From Oscillospiraceae bacterium (GTDB lineage Bacteria; Bacillota; Clostridia; Oscillospirales; Acutalibacteraceae), in assembly GCA_015065665.1 (NCBI GenBank), contig SVPX01000001.1, forward strand, positions 1 through 64,000: DNA of 64,000 bases, in the 5' to 3' direction. This document shows positions 16,467 to 25,454 of the stretch, piece after piece. The notes under the pieces were generated by a model, which saw nothing but the letters and a program-made list of their open reading frames with translations, had not been told where the DNA came from and made no database searches. The position numbers and the translations under genes were made by a program. Position 1 is the first letter of the stretch; each line of letters begins with the position of its first letter.

Positions 16467-17089
16467 TTAAGTCCCTTGATGAGTACGCTTAAGGGTTTGT
16501 AGATGAAAATGGTAATAACTGATACCACAATAGCCTTGATAATATTAAAGGGAAGAACGCACACAAGGCAGAACTTAAACATATTGTCAACAAAGGGGAA
16601 AATAGCAGAACCCATCTTAATAATTGAATCAACAGGCAGATTGAACGCTGTACTGTACAGAGGAATCATTACAAATGCGTTGAGTACAGCTGCAAGTACA
16701 GACATAAGCAGACCGCCGACAACAAGGGAAATAACAGCTCTGCCTTTTGTTTTGTTGCTTCTGTAGATAAGAGCCGCAGGTACAACATAGATGCAACCCA
16801 GCACAAAGTTTGAGAGTTCGCCGATACCCATAGTGGGGTTTGCAGGGTTTACGATGAGCATTGCAAGGCTCTTGATGAATTCAATAACAACACCTGCTAC
16901 AGGGCCCATTGCAAAACCACCGATAAGTGCAGGCAGGTCAGATATGTTGAATCTGTAAAAACTCGGTGCAATGAATGTAGGAAACTCAAGGTATGTGAGT
17001 ATGATTGCACAGGCAGACAGCATAGCACAACTGACTATGTTTCTGGTTGAAAAGATTTTTTTGCTTTTGTTGTTTGTTGTTTCACTCAT
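16463..17089 (-). CDS. ribU: Riboflavin ECF transporter S component RibU
   Basis: A 208-residue membrane protein with about six hydrophobic segments. RibU-type features are LEFPTFIAPSFYRFNISDLPALIGGFAMGP near the N-terminal third and KSLAMLIVNPANP (quoted in part). It is the substrate-binding subunit of a group II ECF riboflavin transporter and shares the EcfA1-A2-T module encoded elsewhere in the window. The upstream FMN riboswitch and terminator confirm the vitamin. The SD is GGGAGG before ATG. Confidence 0.95.
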   Translation of the reverse strand: MSETTNNKSKKIFSTRNIVSCAMLSACAIILTYLEFPTFIAPSFYRFNISDLPALIGGFAMGPVAGVVIEFIKSLAMLIVNPANPTMGIGELSNFVLGCIYVVPAALIYRSNKTKGRAVISLVVGGLLMSVLAAVLNAFVMIPLYSTAFNLPVDSIIKMGSAIFPFVDNMFKFCLVCVLPFNIIKAIVVSVITIFIYKPLSVLIKGLN

Positions 17090-17109
17090 AACACAAGTGC
17101 CTCCCTAAT

Positions 17110-17137
17110 AAAAAATCCCTGCGAAATCCGCAGGGAC
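17110..17137 (-). terminator. Riboswitch-controlled terminator before ribU
   Basis: On the minus strand, TCCCTGCG and CGCAGGGA arms around GATTT, then T6. It is the expression platform of the FMN riboswitch. Confidence 0.9.
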
Positions 17138-17195
17138 TGAGTTTAAAAGATAAGGTGCAAGATTTTGTATGATTCAGTATAAAAATCTTGCCTTT

Positions 17196-17311
17196 CATCT
17201 TTTACTATCCGGACTATACCGTCGGCACAGGAATCAAACCTGTTCGGCACCGAGAATTTCGGTGTTTGTGGGCTGTACCACCGGTGGGGATTTTCGCCCC
17301 GCCTCAAAGAC
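17196..17311 (-). ncRNA. FMN riboswitch (RFN element)
   Basis: The minus strand carries AGGCGGGGCGAAAATCCCC, ACCGGTGGTA, GCCGACGGTATAGTCCGGAT and GAAAGGCAAG, the hallmark blocks of the FMN aptamer. It sits upstream of ribU with an intervening terminator; high FMN should repress riboflavin uptake. Confidence 0.97.
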
Positions 17312-17320
17312 TTCTAATAT

Positions 17321-17349
17321 ATATTATTACTTAAAAGAAATTTTGTCAA
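17321..17349 (-). promoter_or_regulatory. Promoter for FMN riboswitch/ribU
   Basis: On the minus strand, TTGACA, a 17-nt spacer and TAATAT, ending ~10 nt before the aptamer. Confidence 0.8.
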
Positions 17350-17410
17350 TAGTTTTTTATAAATACAGGCTCCCTTGCCTAAAGGGGGCCTTCTTAGGAA
17401 TTTGCACAGT

Positions 17411-17440
17411 AAAAAAAGCCCTGCATCATCTGCAAGGCTT
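17411..17440 (-). terminator. Terminator of licD, overlapping its stop codon
   Basis: On the minus strand, AAGCCTTGCA and TGCAGGGCTT arms then T7. The hairpin covers the last codons of licD. Confidence 0.85.
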
Positions 17441-18274
17441 GTGAAGTTCAAGTTCTATTATATCGTGGTGGGGGATTCTGTCTTCTTCAGGAGGCAGTTC
17501 CATATAATCACCGAATGGAATTTTCAGATACTCGTCATAGTTTTTCATAGCAAGGAAGTTCCTGCCCTCAAACTGGAGTTCTGTGGTGCCTTCTTCGTAT
17601 ATATAACGAGGATAAACCTTCTTCATAAAGTAGAATCCTGCACAAAGCTCCGCCACATTATTGCTCTCATAAAAATTATAGCGCGTCATACGCTTTTCTG
17701 CATATCGCCAGATTTTATATCTTGTCTTGTGCTTTCTGAATAAACCTAAGAGAATCCTGCTTCCTGCGGCAAGTAAGCCCCCTTGATTCTTCGGCACTAT
17801 CTGAGAGCGGAAGAGAGAGTAAACCATTGTCCAGAAGTATTGGGTGTATCTTGCAAGTTTGCCATCAGCCAGACCATCAATAGGGAAGATGTCAAGAGGC
17901 AGACCATGTGGCATATTAAGGTCCTTCTGATATTCTTTTATGAGTGTGTGGTCAGTGTCGCTGATAACTGCAAAGATGTTGCCTGAGTAACTGTTTATAT
18001 CAGTATCATCCACAAGTACAAATCTGTCGTTTGTATTTTCTCTTCGGTAAAGTTCAAGGAACTTTTCATAGTCGGGACGGGGCATAAGCACATCTGCATC
18101 ATCATCCCAAGGTATGAAGCCCTTGTGTCTCAATGCACCGATAAGACAGCCGCCACAAAGATAATATGTAAGCCCGTGTTTGCGGCAGAATTCATCAAAG
18201 TGAATCAGTCCGTCAAGTTCGCAAAGCTGAAGCTCACGAAGCTTCTCAGGTGTAAGTTGTAACATACCTGCCAT
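17426..18274 (-). CDS. LicD family phosphotransferase
   Basis: A 282-residue protein. The LicD nucleotidyl/phosphotransferase core is clear: YYLCGGCLIGALRHKGFIPW followed by DDDADVLMPR, then PLDIFPIDGL. LicD enzymes transfer phosphocholine or related groups onto surface polysaccharides and teichoic acids. The donor and acceptor here are unknown. The start is taken as ATG 18274 behind GGGTG; an in-frame GTG overlaps the end of the upstream glycosyltransferase gene, so the two are coupled. The pair points to decoration of a cell-surface glycan. Confidence 0.9.
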   Translation of the reverse strand: MAGMLQLTPEKLRELQLCELDGLIHFDEFCRKHGLTYYLCGGCLIGALRHKGFIPWDDDADVLMPRPDYEKFLELYRRENTNDRFVLVDDTDINSYSGNIFAVISDTDHTLIKEYQKDLNMPHGLPLDIFPIDGLADGKLARYTQYFWTMVYSLFRSQIVPKNQGGLLAAGSRILLGLFRKHKTRYKIWRYAEKRMTRYNFYESNNVAELCAGFYFMKKVYPRYIYEEGTTELQFEGRNFLAMKNYDEYLKIPFGDYMELPPEEDRIPHHDIIELELHKPCR

Positions 18275-18279
18275 AGTTA

Positions 18280-19368
18280 TCACCCGATGTTCTTGTCAGC
18301 TTCATCAGGCTTTCTACGGTTCTTAATCATAGTCTGACGAACTTCTTCAATTCGGTCATAAGGAGCAGTACCCAGTTTCATTTTCCAGAAAGGCATCTTG
18401 ATAAGACCAACAACTGTACCGATACCATATGAAATATGTAGTACGGGAAAGAGTAAAGGAAGCAGGAAGAACTGAGGTTTTACCTTCTTTGTCAGGAAGC
18501 ATCCTACTGTGTTTGTAAAGTCAAACATGCCGTAAGCAAGGCAAAGAAACATAAGGGGATACAGGTATCCGAAAGCAGCAATAGCAGAGAAAAGAATCAG
18601 TACCATAAGGAAAGCAAAGGGTACAAAGTGGAAGTAGGAAAGACAACCTCTGCAAACACCGAATGTAAGACCAATCCAATATCCATTGCCATATTTCTGC
18701 TTAATCATATTGCGAAGAGTATTTCTTGTGTGCTGGAATGAGATAATGTCGGGGCAACTGCACATCTTGTAACCAGCTTCGCGGATTCTGTAGTGAAGTT
18801 CGTTGTCCTCGGTTCTACCCAGACTTTCGTTAAAACCGCCTACTTTCTCAAAGACTTCTCGTCTGTATGCAGCGTGGAAAAGAGAGTCGTGATACTCCTT
18901 CTTTTCTGTGGGGCGTCTGTACTCTGCAATAGAACTGCCGAACAAAGACTCCTCTGCGGCTAAGAGTGTAAGCTTCCATGGGGTTTCGTTATCAACAATA
19001 TTAGGTCTGCCACCGCCGACAATATCCTCGCCCTCTTCAAGATTATCAACACATCTTCTGATGAAATCTCTGGGAATCTGAGCGTGGGCGTCAATGCGGA
19101 TAATAACATCACCTGTTGCTTCACACAGAGCGCAGTTCCATGCACTTGCCTGTCTGAGCTTGTCGTTCTGAACAATGGCAACACGGCTGAATTTGTAGTC
19201 AGTGTTCTTGAAATCCTCCATCATTGAGCGGGTGCTGTCAGTAGAGTTGCTGTCAACAAGCACAACCTCAATGTCCTGGTGGGGATAGGTCTGGTCGGCA
19301 ATATTGCGGAATAAACCGTTAAGAACTTTTTCTTCATTGTATGCAATTACACAAAGTGAAACTAACAT
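18280..19368 (-). CDS. Glycosyltransferase family 2 (ExoA-like), membrane-bound
   Basis: A 362-residue inverting glycosyltransferase. The GT-A core is at residues 1-230: VSLCVIAYNEE, the nucleotide-binding VVLVDSNSTDSTRS, the metal-binding IRIDAHAQIP (DxH in place of DxD) and GRTEDNELHYRIREAGY as acceptor-side motif. The C-terminal part carries about three transmembrane helices (residues 240-330). Arrangement and motifs are like succinoglycan ExoA-type enzymes that extend lipid-linked oligosaccharides. It is followed by licD and preceded 3 nt away by a membrane protein gene, forming a likely surface-polysaccharide operon. Confidence 0.88.
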   Translation of the reverse strand: MLVSLCVIAYNEEKVLNGLFRNIADQTYPHQDIEVVLVDSNSTDSTRSMMEDFKNTDYKFSRVAIVQNDKLRQASAWNCALCEATGDVIIRIDAHAQIPRDFIRRCVDNLEEGEDIVGGGRPNIVDNETPWKLTLLAAEESLFGSSIAEYRRPTEKKEYHDSLFHAAYRREVFEKVGGFNESLGRTEDNELHYRIREAGYKMCSCPDIISFQHTRNTLRNMIKQKYGNGYWIGLTFGVCRGCLSYFHFVPFAFLMVLILFSAIAAFGYLYPLMFLCLAYGMFDFTNTVGCFLTKKVKPQFFLLPLLFPVLHISYGIGTVVGLIKMPFWKMKLGTAPYDRIEEVRQTMIKNRRKPDEADKNIG

Positions 19369-19371
19369 AAA

Positions 19372-20178
19372 TTACTCATCCTCATTCTTTTTCTGATGAT
19401 TAAGGGCAATTATCCATTTTGCTGATGTGGAAAGTGTAGTGAATACATAGGGAATTACAAATAAACAGGGGAAAATCAGTATACAACTGATAATCCAGGG
19501 GAAAAGAAATGTTATGAGTTTCATAACATTTTTTTCGAATCTGTCCATATATCTGCATGATATATCACAAAGGTCACGAGGGCTTATTGTCTCATCCTCA
19601 AAGTAAAGGAAGAAACTCAGAAAGTATCTGACTGTGAGCCTTAAGAAGATATACAGGTGTACAAATATAAGGGCGTAAACTACAAGATACCACAAATGAT
19701 CAGAAAAAGCAAGTTTCTCTTTCTCTGCAGTAAAATATGTGAGCAGAGTAAGTTCAAGGTAAGAGGGCAGGAAACAAATTGCAATCTGCCACAGACATCT
19801 GAGTGCAATTCGGAAGAATACACCCAGCGCTGTGCCGTATCTCTTGCTGATGTAGTAGAAAACTTCAGAAAAAGCAACATTTTTTTCTTTTGCTATTTTG
19901 TAGAAGAATCTCATCACACCCATCACAAGGGGAACAAGAAGAATAAGGCAAGGAATAATAAGCAGAGCAGACAGAGTGCCTTGTACAAATAACTCACTGC
20001 CTAAGTATTCGTTAAGGGGTTCAAGCACAGCGGCAAGTAATGAGTCAATGCCTGTAACAAGATAGAACACAGCAATAAAGACGGCAAAAATAATAAACAC
20101 CGCAGATACAGCCGTAACCTGGTTTCCCTCATTAAGAGCATTCTTTGCCTGTAGTTTTATTTTCTTTTCAGGATTCAT
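19372..20178 (-). CDS. Polytopic membrane protein of unknown function
   Basis: A 268-residue protein with about five or six hydrophobic segments (VTAVSAVFIIFAVFIAVFYLV, ALLIIPCLILLVPLVMGVM, and three more). The start is the ATG behind AAAGGAG at 20178; the longer in-frame extension would cover the upstream gene's end and lacks an SD. The broad layout (amphipathic segments between TM helices, FFRIALRCLW) is reminiscent of DUF975-type proteins, but I cannot assign it firmly. It is encoded 3 nt before the GT2 gene and 25 nt after the dipeptidase gene. Confidence 0.65.
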   Translation of the reverse strand: MNPEKKIKLQAKNALNEGNQVTAVSAVFIIFAVFIAVFYLVTGIDSLLAAVLEPLNEYLGSELFVQGTLSALLIIPCLILLVPLVMGVMRFFYKIAKEKNVAFSEVFYYISKRYGTALGVFFRIALRCLWQIAICFLPSYLELTLLTYFTAEKEKLAFSDHLWYLVVYALIFVHLYIFLRLTVRYFLSFFLYFEDETISPRDLCDISCRYMDRFEKNVMKLITFLFPWIISCILIFPCLFVIPYVFTTLSTSAKWIIALNHQKKNEDE

Positions 20179-20203
20179 ATTGGGACACTCCTTTGTGTCG
20201 GGA

Positions 20204-21565
20204 TTATTCTGCTGTGTACATTCTGTACATAGCTTCAAGGCAAATCTGAGCGTGTTTCCAGAAACTCTCCTCGTTGATGCCTTCGTTTGAGTTGTGAAGT
20301 CTTGCATCCTCACCGGGGAATACAGGACCAAAAGCGACACCGTTGCCGCCTAACTTTCTTGCGTAGGTACCGCCGCCTGTGGAATACATCAGAGGTTCCT
20401 CACCCATAACTTCTTTGTAAGCATCCTTAAGAATGCCGATAACAGGCTTTGTGTCATCAAGACAAAGGGGCAGGGTGTGAGAGAGAATCTTAACATCTAC
20501 ATTCTCATATTCAGCGGCTTTCTTAACTCGTCTGATAAGTTCTTTACCACCAAAGGTAACAGGATATCTGATGTCGATTGTAGCCTTTGCCTCAGTTTCA
20601 TTGATGTTGATTGTAGACAGACAGGCAGTAAGTTCACCTGACTGTGAGTCACGCATCTTCATGCCAAGGGATGTGCCGTCATGCTCAAGTTTGATATGAG
20701 TTGAGATAAAGGAGCAGATATCACCAAGAGTCTCAAGAGAGAAATTTGAAGCAAGTAAGTCCACAAGTTCAAGAATAGCGTTAAGTCCAAGGTGAGGCTC
20801 ACAGGCGTGAGCAGCCTTACCGCGGCTGATAATCATCAGACCGTCAATAGTATAGCGGAATTCAAAGTCGCCATCTTTTGCATCTGCAAGACGCATAAGC
20901 TGATGGTCATCGTTTTCGTTGCAATAGAGCATACAGTAGGCGTTGTCAGGTACAGCGTTTGTTGCTGTGCCACCCTTCATTTCTGTGAGCAGAGATGCGT
21001 TGTGATTCTTTGCGCTGATTTCAAGCTGGAGAATACCCTTTTCGGCTGCACATATACCGTAACCCGAATCGGGAGTAAAAGACATATCGGGCATAGGCTC
21101 TTTTGCAAAGTATGCAATAACATCTGTCATACCTACTTCTTCATCTGTGCCGAAGATCGCGCGGAGTGTGTTGTTGCCAACAACACCTTCATCTTTGAGA
21201 ATCTTCAGACAGTACAGAGTCAGCAGAGCGGCACCTTTGTCATCAGCCACACCTCGACCAAGGAGTTTGCCGTCTTTGATTGTAAGGGCAAAAGGCTCAC
21301 ACTCCCAGTGTTCACCTGCAGGTACAACATCAAGGTGGGTGAGTGTAGCACAGAGTTTACCACCCTCACCAAGCTGCGCATGGCCTGCTTTGTTGTCTAT
21401 GTTCTTTGTTACAAGACCGAAACTTTCGGCTTTTGCGAGCATCCATTCAAGTGCCTCCTTGCACTTTGCAGGACTTTCGGAATATACAGAGCGGATGCTG
21501 AGGAGTTCAGCAAGATCTCTGAGAATATCATCTTTGTATTCAAGTATTTTTGCACCGAAATTCAT
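20204..21565 (-). CDS. M20 family dipeptidase (PepV-like)
   Basis: A 453-residue cytoplasmic zinc peptidase cleaving dipeptides. Metal-site motifs are [11 protein letters not shown] (H, D), [13 protein letters not shown] (D), [11 protein letters not shown] (catalytic EE) and the final [21 protein letters not shown] with a metal-binding HNSNEGI. The insertion between the catalytic and lid domains is as in PepV. The start is the ATG behind GGAGG at 21565; upstream in-frame residues are unlikely. It is divergent from the HD-domain gene. Confidence 0.93.
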   Translation of the reverse strand: MNFGAKILEYKDDILRDLAELLSIRSVYSESPAKCKEALEWMLAKAESFGLVTKNIDNKAGHAQLGEGGKLCATLTHLDVVPAGEHWECEPFALTIKDGKLLGRGVADDKGAALLTLYCLKILKDEGVVGNNTLRAIFGTDEEVGMTDVIAYFAKEPMPDMSFTPDSGYGICAAEKGILQLEISAKNHNASLLTEMKGGTATNAVPDNAYCMLYCNENDDHQLMRLADAKDGDFEFRYTIDGLMIISRGKAAHACEPHLGLNAILELVDLLASNFSLETLGDICSFISTHIKLEHDGTSLGMKMRDSQSGELTACLSTININETEAKATIDIRYPVTFGGKELIRRVKKAAEYENVDVKILSHTLPLCLDDTKPVIGILKDAYKEVMGEEPLMYSTGGGTYARKLGGNGVAFGPVFPGEDARLHNSNEGINEESFWKHAQICLEAMYRMYTAE

Positions 21566-21690
21566 ATTACGCCTCCGAAAAAAATAAGTGTAAATCTCTT
21601 TACCTGGTAGCTTATATAGTATATAATAATATAGTATAACACATATGATTGCAAATTGCACCATTTATTTTATTATTAAGAGGTAAAAAT

Positions 21691-22269
21691 ATGAGTAATT
21701 TTTTTGCGATGCTCTCCAGAATGAGATATATCAACCGCTGGGGACTGATGAATAATACAAGAGAAGAGAATATTAGTGAGCATAGCCTTGAGGTTGCAAT
21801 GCTATCTCATGCCCTTGTTACCATAGCAAATGAGCGATTCGGTGCAAACCTGAGTGCCGACAGAGCGGCTGTGATGGGTATCTTCCATGATGCAGGAGAG
21901 ATAATTACAGGAGATATGCCCACACCCATCAAGTACTACAACGATGATATCCGCAAGGCTTATCAGCAGATAGAAGTTGTGTCCGAGCAGAGCCTTCTTT
22001 CAATGCTTCCTGAGTATTTAAGAGACACATACGAGCCTCTTGTAGATTCCTCAAAAGCAGATATGGACCTTGTGCCTTATGTAAAGGCGGCAGACAAGCT
22101 CTCTGCACTTATCAAGTGTATCTGCGAAATCCGTATGGGCAATGCTGAATTTCAGAAGGCAGAGCGGACAATCCGTGAATCTCTTATGAATACAGAACTT
22201 TCTGCACTATCTGTTTTTATGGAAGAGTTTCTACCCGCGTATGAACTTACTCTTGACGAACTCGATTAA
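21691..22269 (+). CDS. HD-domain 5'-nucleotidase, YfbR-like
   Basis: A 192-residue HD-superfamily protein. Motifs are RWGLMNNTREENISEHSLEV (trimmed), FHDAGEIITGDMPTPIKYY and AADKLSALIKC, characteristic of YfbR, which dephosphorylates deoxynucleoside monophosphates. The start is the ATG behind AAGAGG at 21691. It stands alone between the divergent dipeptidase gene and the LCP pair. Its likely role is dNMP pool control, which fits the thyX/tmk genes elsewhere, but no operon link is seen. Confidence 0.88.
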   Translation: MSNFFAMLSRMRYINRWGLMNNTREENISEHSLEVAMLSHALVTIANERFGANLSADRAAVMGIFHDAGEIITGDMPTPIKYYNDDIRKAYQQIEVVSEQSLLSMLPEYLRDTYEPLVDSSKADMDLVPYVKAADKLSALIKCICEIRMGNAEFQKAERTIRESLMNTELSALSVFMEEFLPAYELTLDELD

Positions 22270-22497
22270 TTACCTGTGAAGGCTTACTGTGGATTTTCCG
22301 TTTCTACGCCGAAAACTCTGTGATTTATCTGCTTATTCCTTATATTTCATGGATTTAGTTCTGTAGAGGAACAATAAATATTCTCATAAGTTGTATAATA
22401 ATATGAAGTTTTGTTACTTCAATAGTTTGTGCAGGGATTTTATGTTTTTCCCTGCTTCCATCAATATGCTTTGTTTTGTTTATCTGGAGGTTTTGGA
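22270..22497 (+). other. Gene-free stretch before the first LCP gene
   Basis: A TATAAT box lies at 22394-22399 without a good -35 partner. No hairpin or ORF of note is seen. Confidence 0.4.
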
Positions 22498-23754
22498 TTG
22501 GCAGACGATTACAGACGTAACAATTACGATGACTACGGAGATAATTACGGCTCATCTTCCCGCAGAAGGAGAGAGTATGGCTCAGACGAGGAATACCCCG
22601 TAACTTCTCGTTATGCGCCATACTTCAATAATTACGGTGATTCTTCAGAGAGTGAAGATGCAATGGAATACGAAGAAATTTATTCTGACAGCCATCATCC
22701 CCGAAACAGAACCCATAGTGACTCTCACAGAAATCGTGAGGAGTCACACAGCAGAAAACGCAGAAAGAAGAAAGGTTGCTTCGGTCGATTCCTTACAGCT
22801 TTGCTTCTGGTTTTCGTTCTTGTGACAGGTGTTGTCTTTGCAGCTCTTTATATTGTTCTAGAGCCTGTAAACTATGCTCCCATTGATAATTCCGATGACT
22901 TCCTTTTTTGGGGAAGTGAGGAGTGTGTGGATGAGCTTTATAGCAGCAACAGAGTCATCAACATAATGCTCTTTGGAGTTGATGAGGATACCTCAGAGTA
23001 TGGCAGAAGCGACACAATGCTACTGCTTTCTATTGATAAAAAGCATAAAAAACTGAAGATGACTTCCTTTCAGAGAGACACATTTGTTTATGTGCCGGAC
23101 CCGGAGGGGGATTATCATACAAAACTTACAAACGCCTTCAGTTATGGAGGTGTGCCACTTGCAATCAATACCATCGAGGCAAACTATGGTGTAAAGATTG
23201 ACCACTATGCCACCGTTAACTTTGAGACTTTCAAGAGAATCGTTGATGTCTTGGGCGGTGTTCAGCTTGAACTTACTGACAGAGAGATTCTGTATATCAA
23301 CTGTCAGATTGCTCAGAATAATCAGACCGAGTACCTTGATGCAGAGGAGGGGCTTGTTACTCTGAATGGTCAACAGGCTCTCTGGTATGCAAGAAACCGC
23401 GGTGGCGATATCATCAACGGCGTTGAGTTCTACGAGGGTACAGACTGGGACAGAACCGAGCGTCAACGCAAGTTTCTTACAGCAGTTATCGATGATGTAA
23501 AGAATGCAAACGCAGGGGAACTTTATGCTATTGTCAATGAGGTTGCACCCTATATTTCTACGGATTTCACCAAATCCGAACTTATGTTACTTATAGTAAA
23601 TTCTCTCAGATATCTTAGCTTTGACATTGAGCAATGCTCAATGCCATCTGATGGTAACTGGGGTTACGAGGAGAATTTTGCAGGTAGTGTTATCTATGTC
23701 TATGACTGGGAAACAACCCGCAGTGACCTTAATAGTTTTATCTATGAAAAATGA
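22498..23754 (+). CDS. LytR-CpsA-Psr (LCP) family ligase 1
   Basis: A 418-residue membrane protein that attaches undecaprenyl-linked glycans to peptidoglycan. The start is a TTG at 22498, placed 7 nt after TGGAGG; it gives a long Ser/Arg/Tyr-rich charged cytoplasmic tail (~90 residues), one TM helix (LTALLLVFVLVTGVVFAALYIV in part) and an LCP domain. LCP marks are INIMLFGVD, GRSDTMLLLSID, MTSFQRDTFVYVP, a DVLGGVQLELTDRE segment and the WYARNRGG...DWDRTERQRKFL block with phosphate-binding Arg/Asp. It is followed 45 nt later by a paralogue. Confidence 0.93.
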   Translation: MADDYRRNNYDDYGDNYGSSSRRRREYGSDEEYPVTSRYAPYFNNYGDSSESEDAMEYEEIYSDSHHPRNRTHSDSHRNREESHSRKRRKKKGCFGRFLTALLLVFVLVTGVVFAALYIVLEPVNYAPIDNSDDFLFWGSEECVDELYSSNRVINIMLFGVDEDTSEYGRSDTMLLLSIDKKHKKLKMTSFQRDTFVYVPDPEGDYHTKLTNAFSYGGVPLAINTIEANYGVKIDHYATVNFETFKRIVDVLGGVQLELTDREILYINCQIAQNNQTEYLDAEEGLVTLNGQQALWYARNRGGDIINGVEFYEGTDWDRTERQRKFLTAVIDDVKNANAGELYAIVNEVAPYISTDFTKSELMLLIVNSLRYLSFDIEQCSMPSDGNWGYEENFAGSVIYVYDWETTRSDLNSFIYEK

Positions 23755-23799
23755 TGTAATATCAGACCTTGAAGCCTTTAATGAGAAGGAGTGTTGTAT

Positions 23800-24948
23800 A
23801 TGAATAATAACGATAACAAAGATTTTGTAGACATCAACAGCCGCGGTGCTTCCGGTGCAGGTCGTGACAAAAGCCCTGTAACAAGCCGTACTGAATTAAG
23901 AAATCAGAAGAAGCAGAAACAGAAAGTTCTGACAATCAGAATTATCTCCTCTGTACTTGCTCTTCTTTTCGTTCTGGCTGGTAGTTTGTGTCTTTACGGC
24001 TACAATACCCTTAACTCTTTTAATTACGAGGAGTTGCCTGATAATACAGGTGTAACGGGTAACAATGTTGTTGATGGTACAGGTTCAACTCAGGATTTAC
24101 AGTTTGATAATGAAACATCCGGTACTCTTCTCAATGACCCTTATGTACTGAATATTATGCTTTTCGGTGCAGACAGATACGGCGATGCAGGTCTTAGTGA
24201 TACTATGATTCTTCTGTCTATCGACAATCGTCATCAGAAGATTAAAATGACTTCTTTTTTGAGAGATACTTACATCTCAATCCCCGGTGTATGCTCACAC
24301 AAACTCAACTACGCTTACGCAGTAGGCAGTGCAGCACTTTCTATCCAGACTATCGAGTCTAACTTTGGTGTTCAGATTGACAGATACGCAACAGTTAACT
24401 TCTCAACTTTCAAAGAGATTGTAGATATTATGGGTGGCGTTGAACTCTACGTTACAGGTGAAGAAATCGATTACATCAACGCTCAGATTGCTCACAATGG
24501 TCAGTCCGAGTATCTGTATGCTTCCGAGGGTATGGTAACACTCAATGGTCAGCAGGCTCTCTGGTATGCCAGAAACCGTGGCGGTTACTACAGCGGTATG
24601 TCTTTCTCAGGTGATGACTGGGACAGAACCGATCGTCAGCGTAAATTTATCGAGGCTGTAATCACAAACCTCAAGGAAGAAGCAAGTCTTTCTGAGATTG
24701 TTCAGATTGTTAATAAAGTTGGTCCTATGGTAACAACTAACCTTAAAAAGACCGAGATTCAGTCCCTTGTTGCTAACGCCATGACATACCTTACCTACGA
24801 TATTGAGCAGTGTTCAATGCCTACAGACGGCAACTGGAGTTACGGCTACAACGAGGCTGGCTCAGTTATTCTTGTTGATAACTGGTATCAGGTCCGTCAC
24901 GACCTTGCAACATTTATCTACGAAGAACTTGTTACTACAAGCAGATAA
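23800..24948 (+). CDS. LytR-CpsA-Psr (LCP) family ligase 2
   Basis: A 382-residue paralogue of the preceding gene, with the same domain order: charged tail, one TM helix (about residues 45-67), LCP domain. It shows LNIMLFGADRYGDAGLSDTM, MTSFLRDTYISIPG, IMGGVELYVTGEEI and WYARNRGG..DDWDRTDRQRKFI. The start ATG at 23800 is behind AAGGAG. Tandem LCP genes suggest division of labour between wall polymers. A strong bidirectional terminator follows. Confidence 0.93.
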   Translation: MNNNDNKDFVDINSRGASGAGRDKSPVTSRTELRNQKKQKQKVLTIRIISSVLALLFVLAGSLCLYGYNTLNSFNYEELPDNTGVTGNNVVDGTGSTQDLQFDNETSGTLLNDPYVLNIMLFGADRYGDAGLSDTMILLSIDNRHQKIKMTSFLRDTYISIPGVCSHKLNYAYAVGSAALSIQTIESNFGVQIDRYATVNFSTFKEIVDIMGGVELYVTGEEIDYINAQIAHNGQSEYLYASEGMVTLNGQQALWYARNRGGYYSGMSFSGDDWDRTDRQRKFIEAVITNLKEEASLSEIVQIVNKVGPMVTTNLKKTEIQSLVANAMTYLTYDIEQCSMPTDGNWSYGYNEAGSVILVDNWYQVRHDLATFIYEELVTTSR

Positions 24949-24967
24949 GACTTCATAACATAATAAG

Positions 24968-25008
24968 AAGCCGACAGCAATTAAGTTTAATGCTGTCGGC
25001 TTTTTTTG
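24968..25008. terminator. Bidirectional terminator after LCP pair
   Basis: AAGCCGACAGCA and TGCTGTCGGCTT arms around TTAAGTTTAA, then T7. It sits between converging genes. Confidence 0.9.
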
Positions 25009-25019
25009 TTTTATAACTT

Positions 25020-25439
25020 TTATTCCACAAGGGCGTAAACTGCGCAGGTGTCGTCCCTCAGTTTGAATCGGGGATGCTCATTGCAAAGGGGATCTTTATC
25101 CTGCTGTGCAAAGAGAATATCACAGATTTCTTTGAGTGATTTATTGCTCATTTCGTTGTGGAGGATTTCAGAATTCTCATATATTCCAAACACCTCATAA
25201 ACCTGTGCGAATCCGTCAGAAAAAACTGATACTGATTCTACTTTTTCAAGGGGTACTCTGAACTTGACTGCGTGGTCTATGCCAACGTGATTGTCAAGCA
25301 TACTGAGACGTTGCAGATGCTTGAAGAAAACATGGTTTCTGAATTTCTGGCGGTACCCGTTGATTAGGTCTGTTTCCTTTGTGCGGTCAAAACTTCTTCT
25401 TGCCACATTGCTGAGAAATACAGAAAGCCGCAAAAGCAA
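25020..25439 (-). pseudogene. PP2C-like phosphatase C-terminal fragment
   Basis: An open stretch of ~139 codons directly after the DUF2804 gene, in the same frame and separated from it by one TAG plus a few codons. It reads VSVFSDGFAQVYEVF and, near the end, KDPLCNEHPRFKLRDDTCAV, resembling the SDG and DD(x)T metal-binding motifs in the C-terminal half of PP2C-type phosphatases. The N-terminal half with the RxxDG-type motif is missing, and the only start candidate is a TTG at 25439 with weak SD (AGGAAGAAG). It is either a decayed gene or a small protein of unknown role. Confidence 0.45.
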
Positions 25440-25454
25440 CCTTTTCTTCTTCCT

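Noticed and set aside
20792-21610. A 272-codon open frame antisense to the dipeptidase gene
   Set aside because: The opposite strand carries conserved M20 metal motifs through the same bases; the antisense product has no domain or SD.
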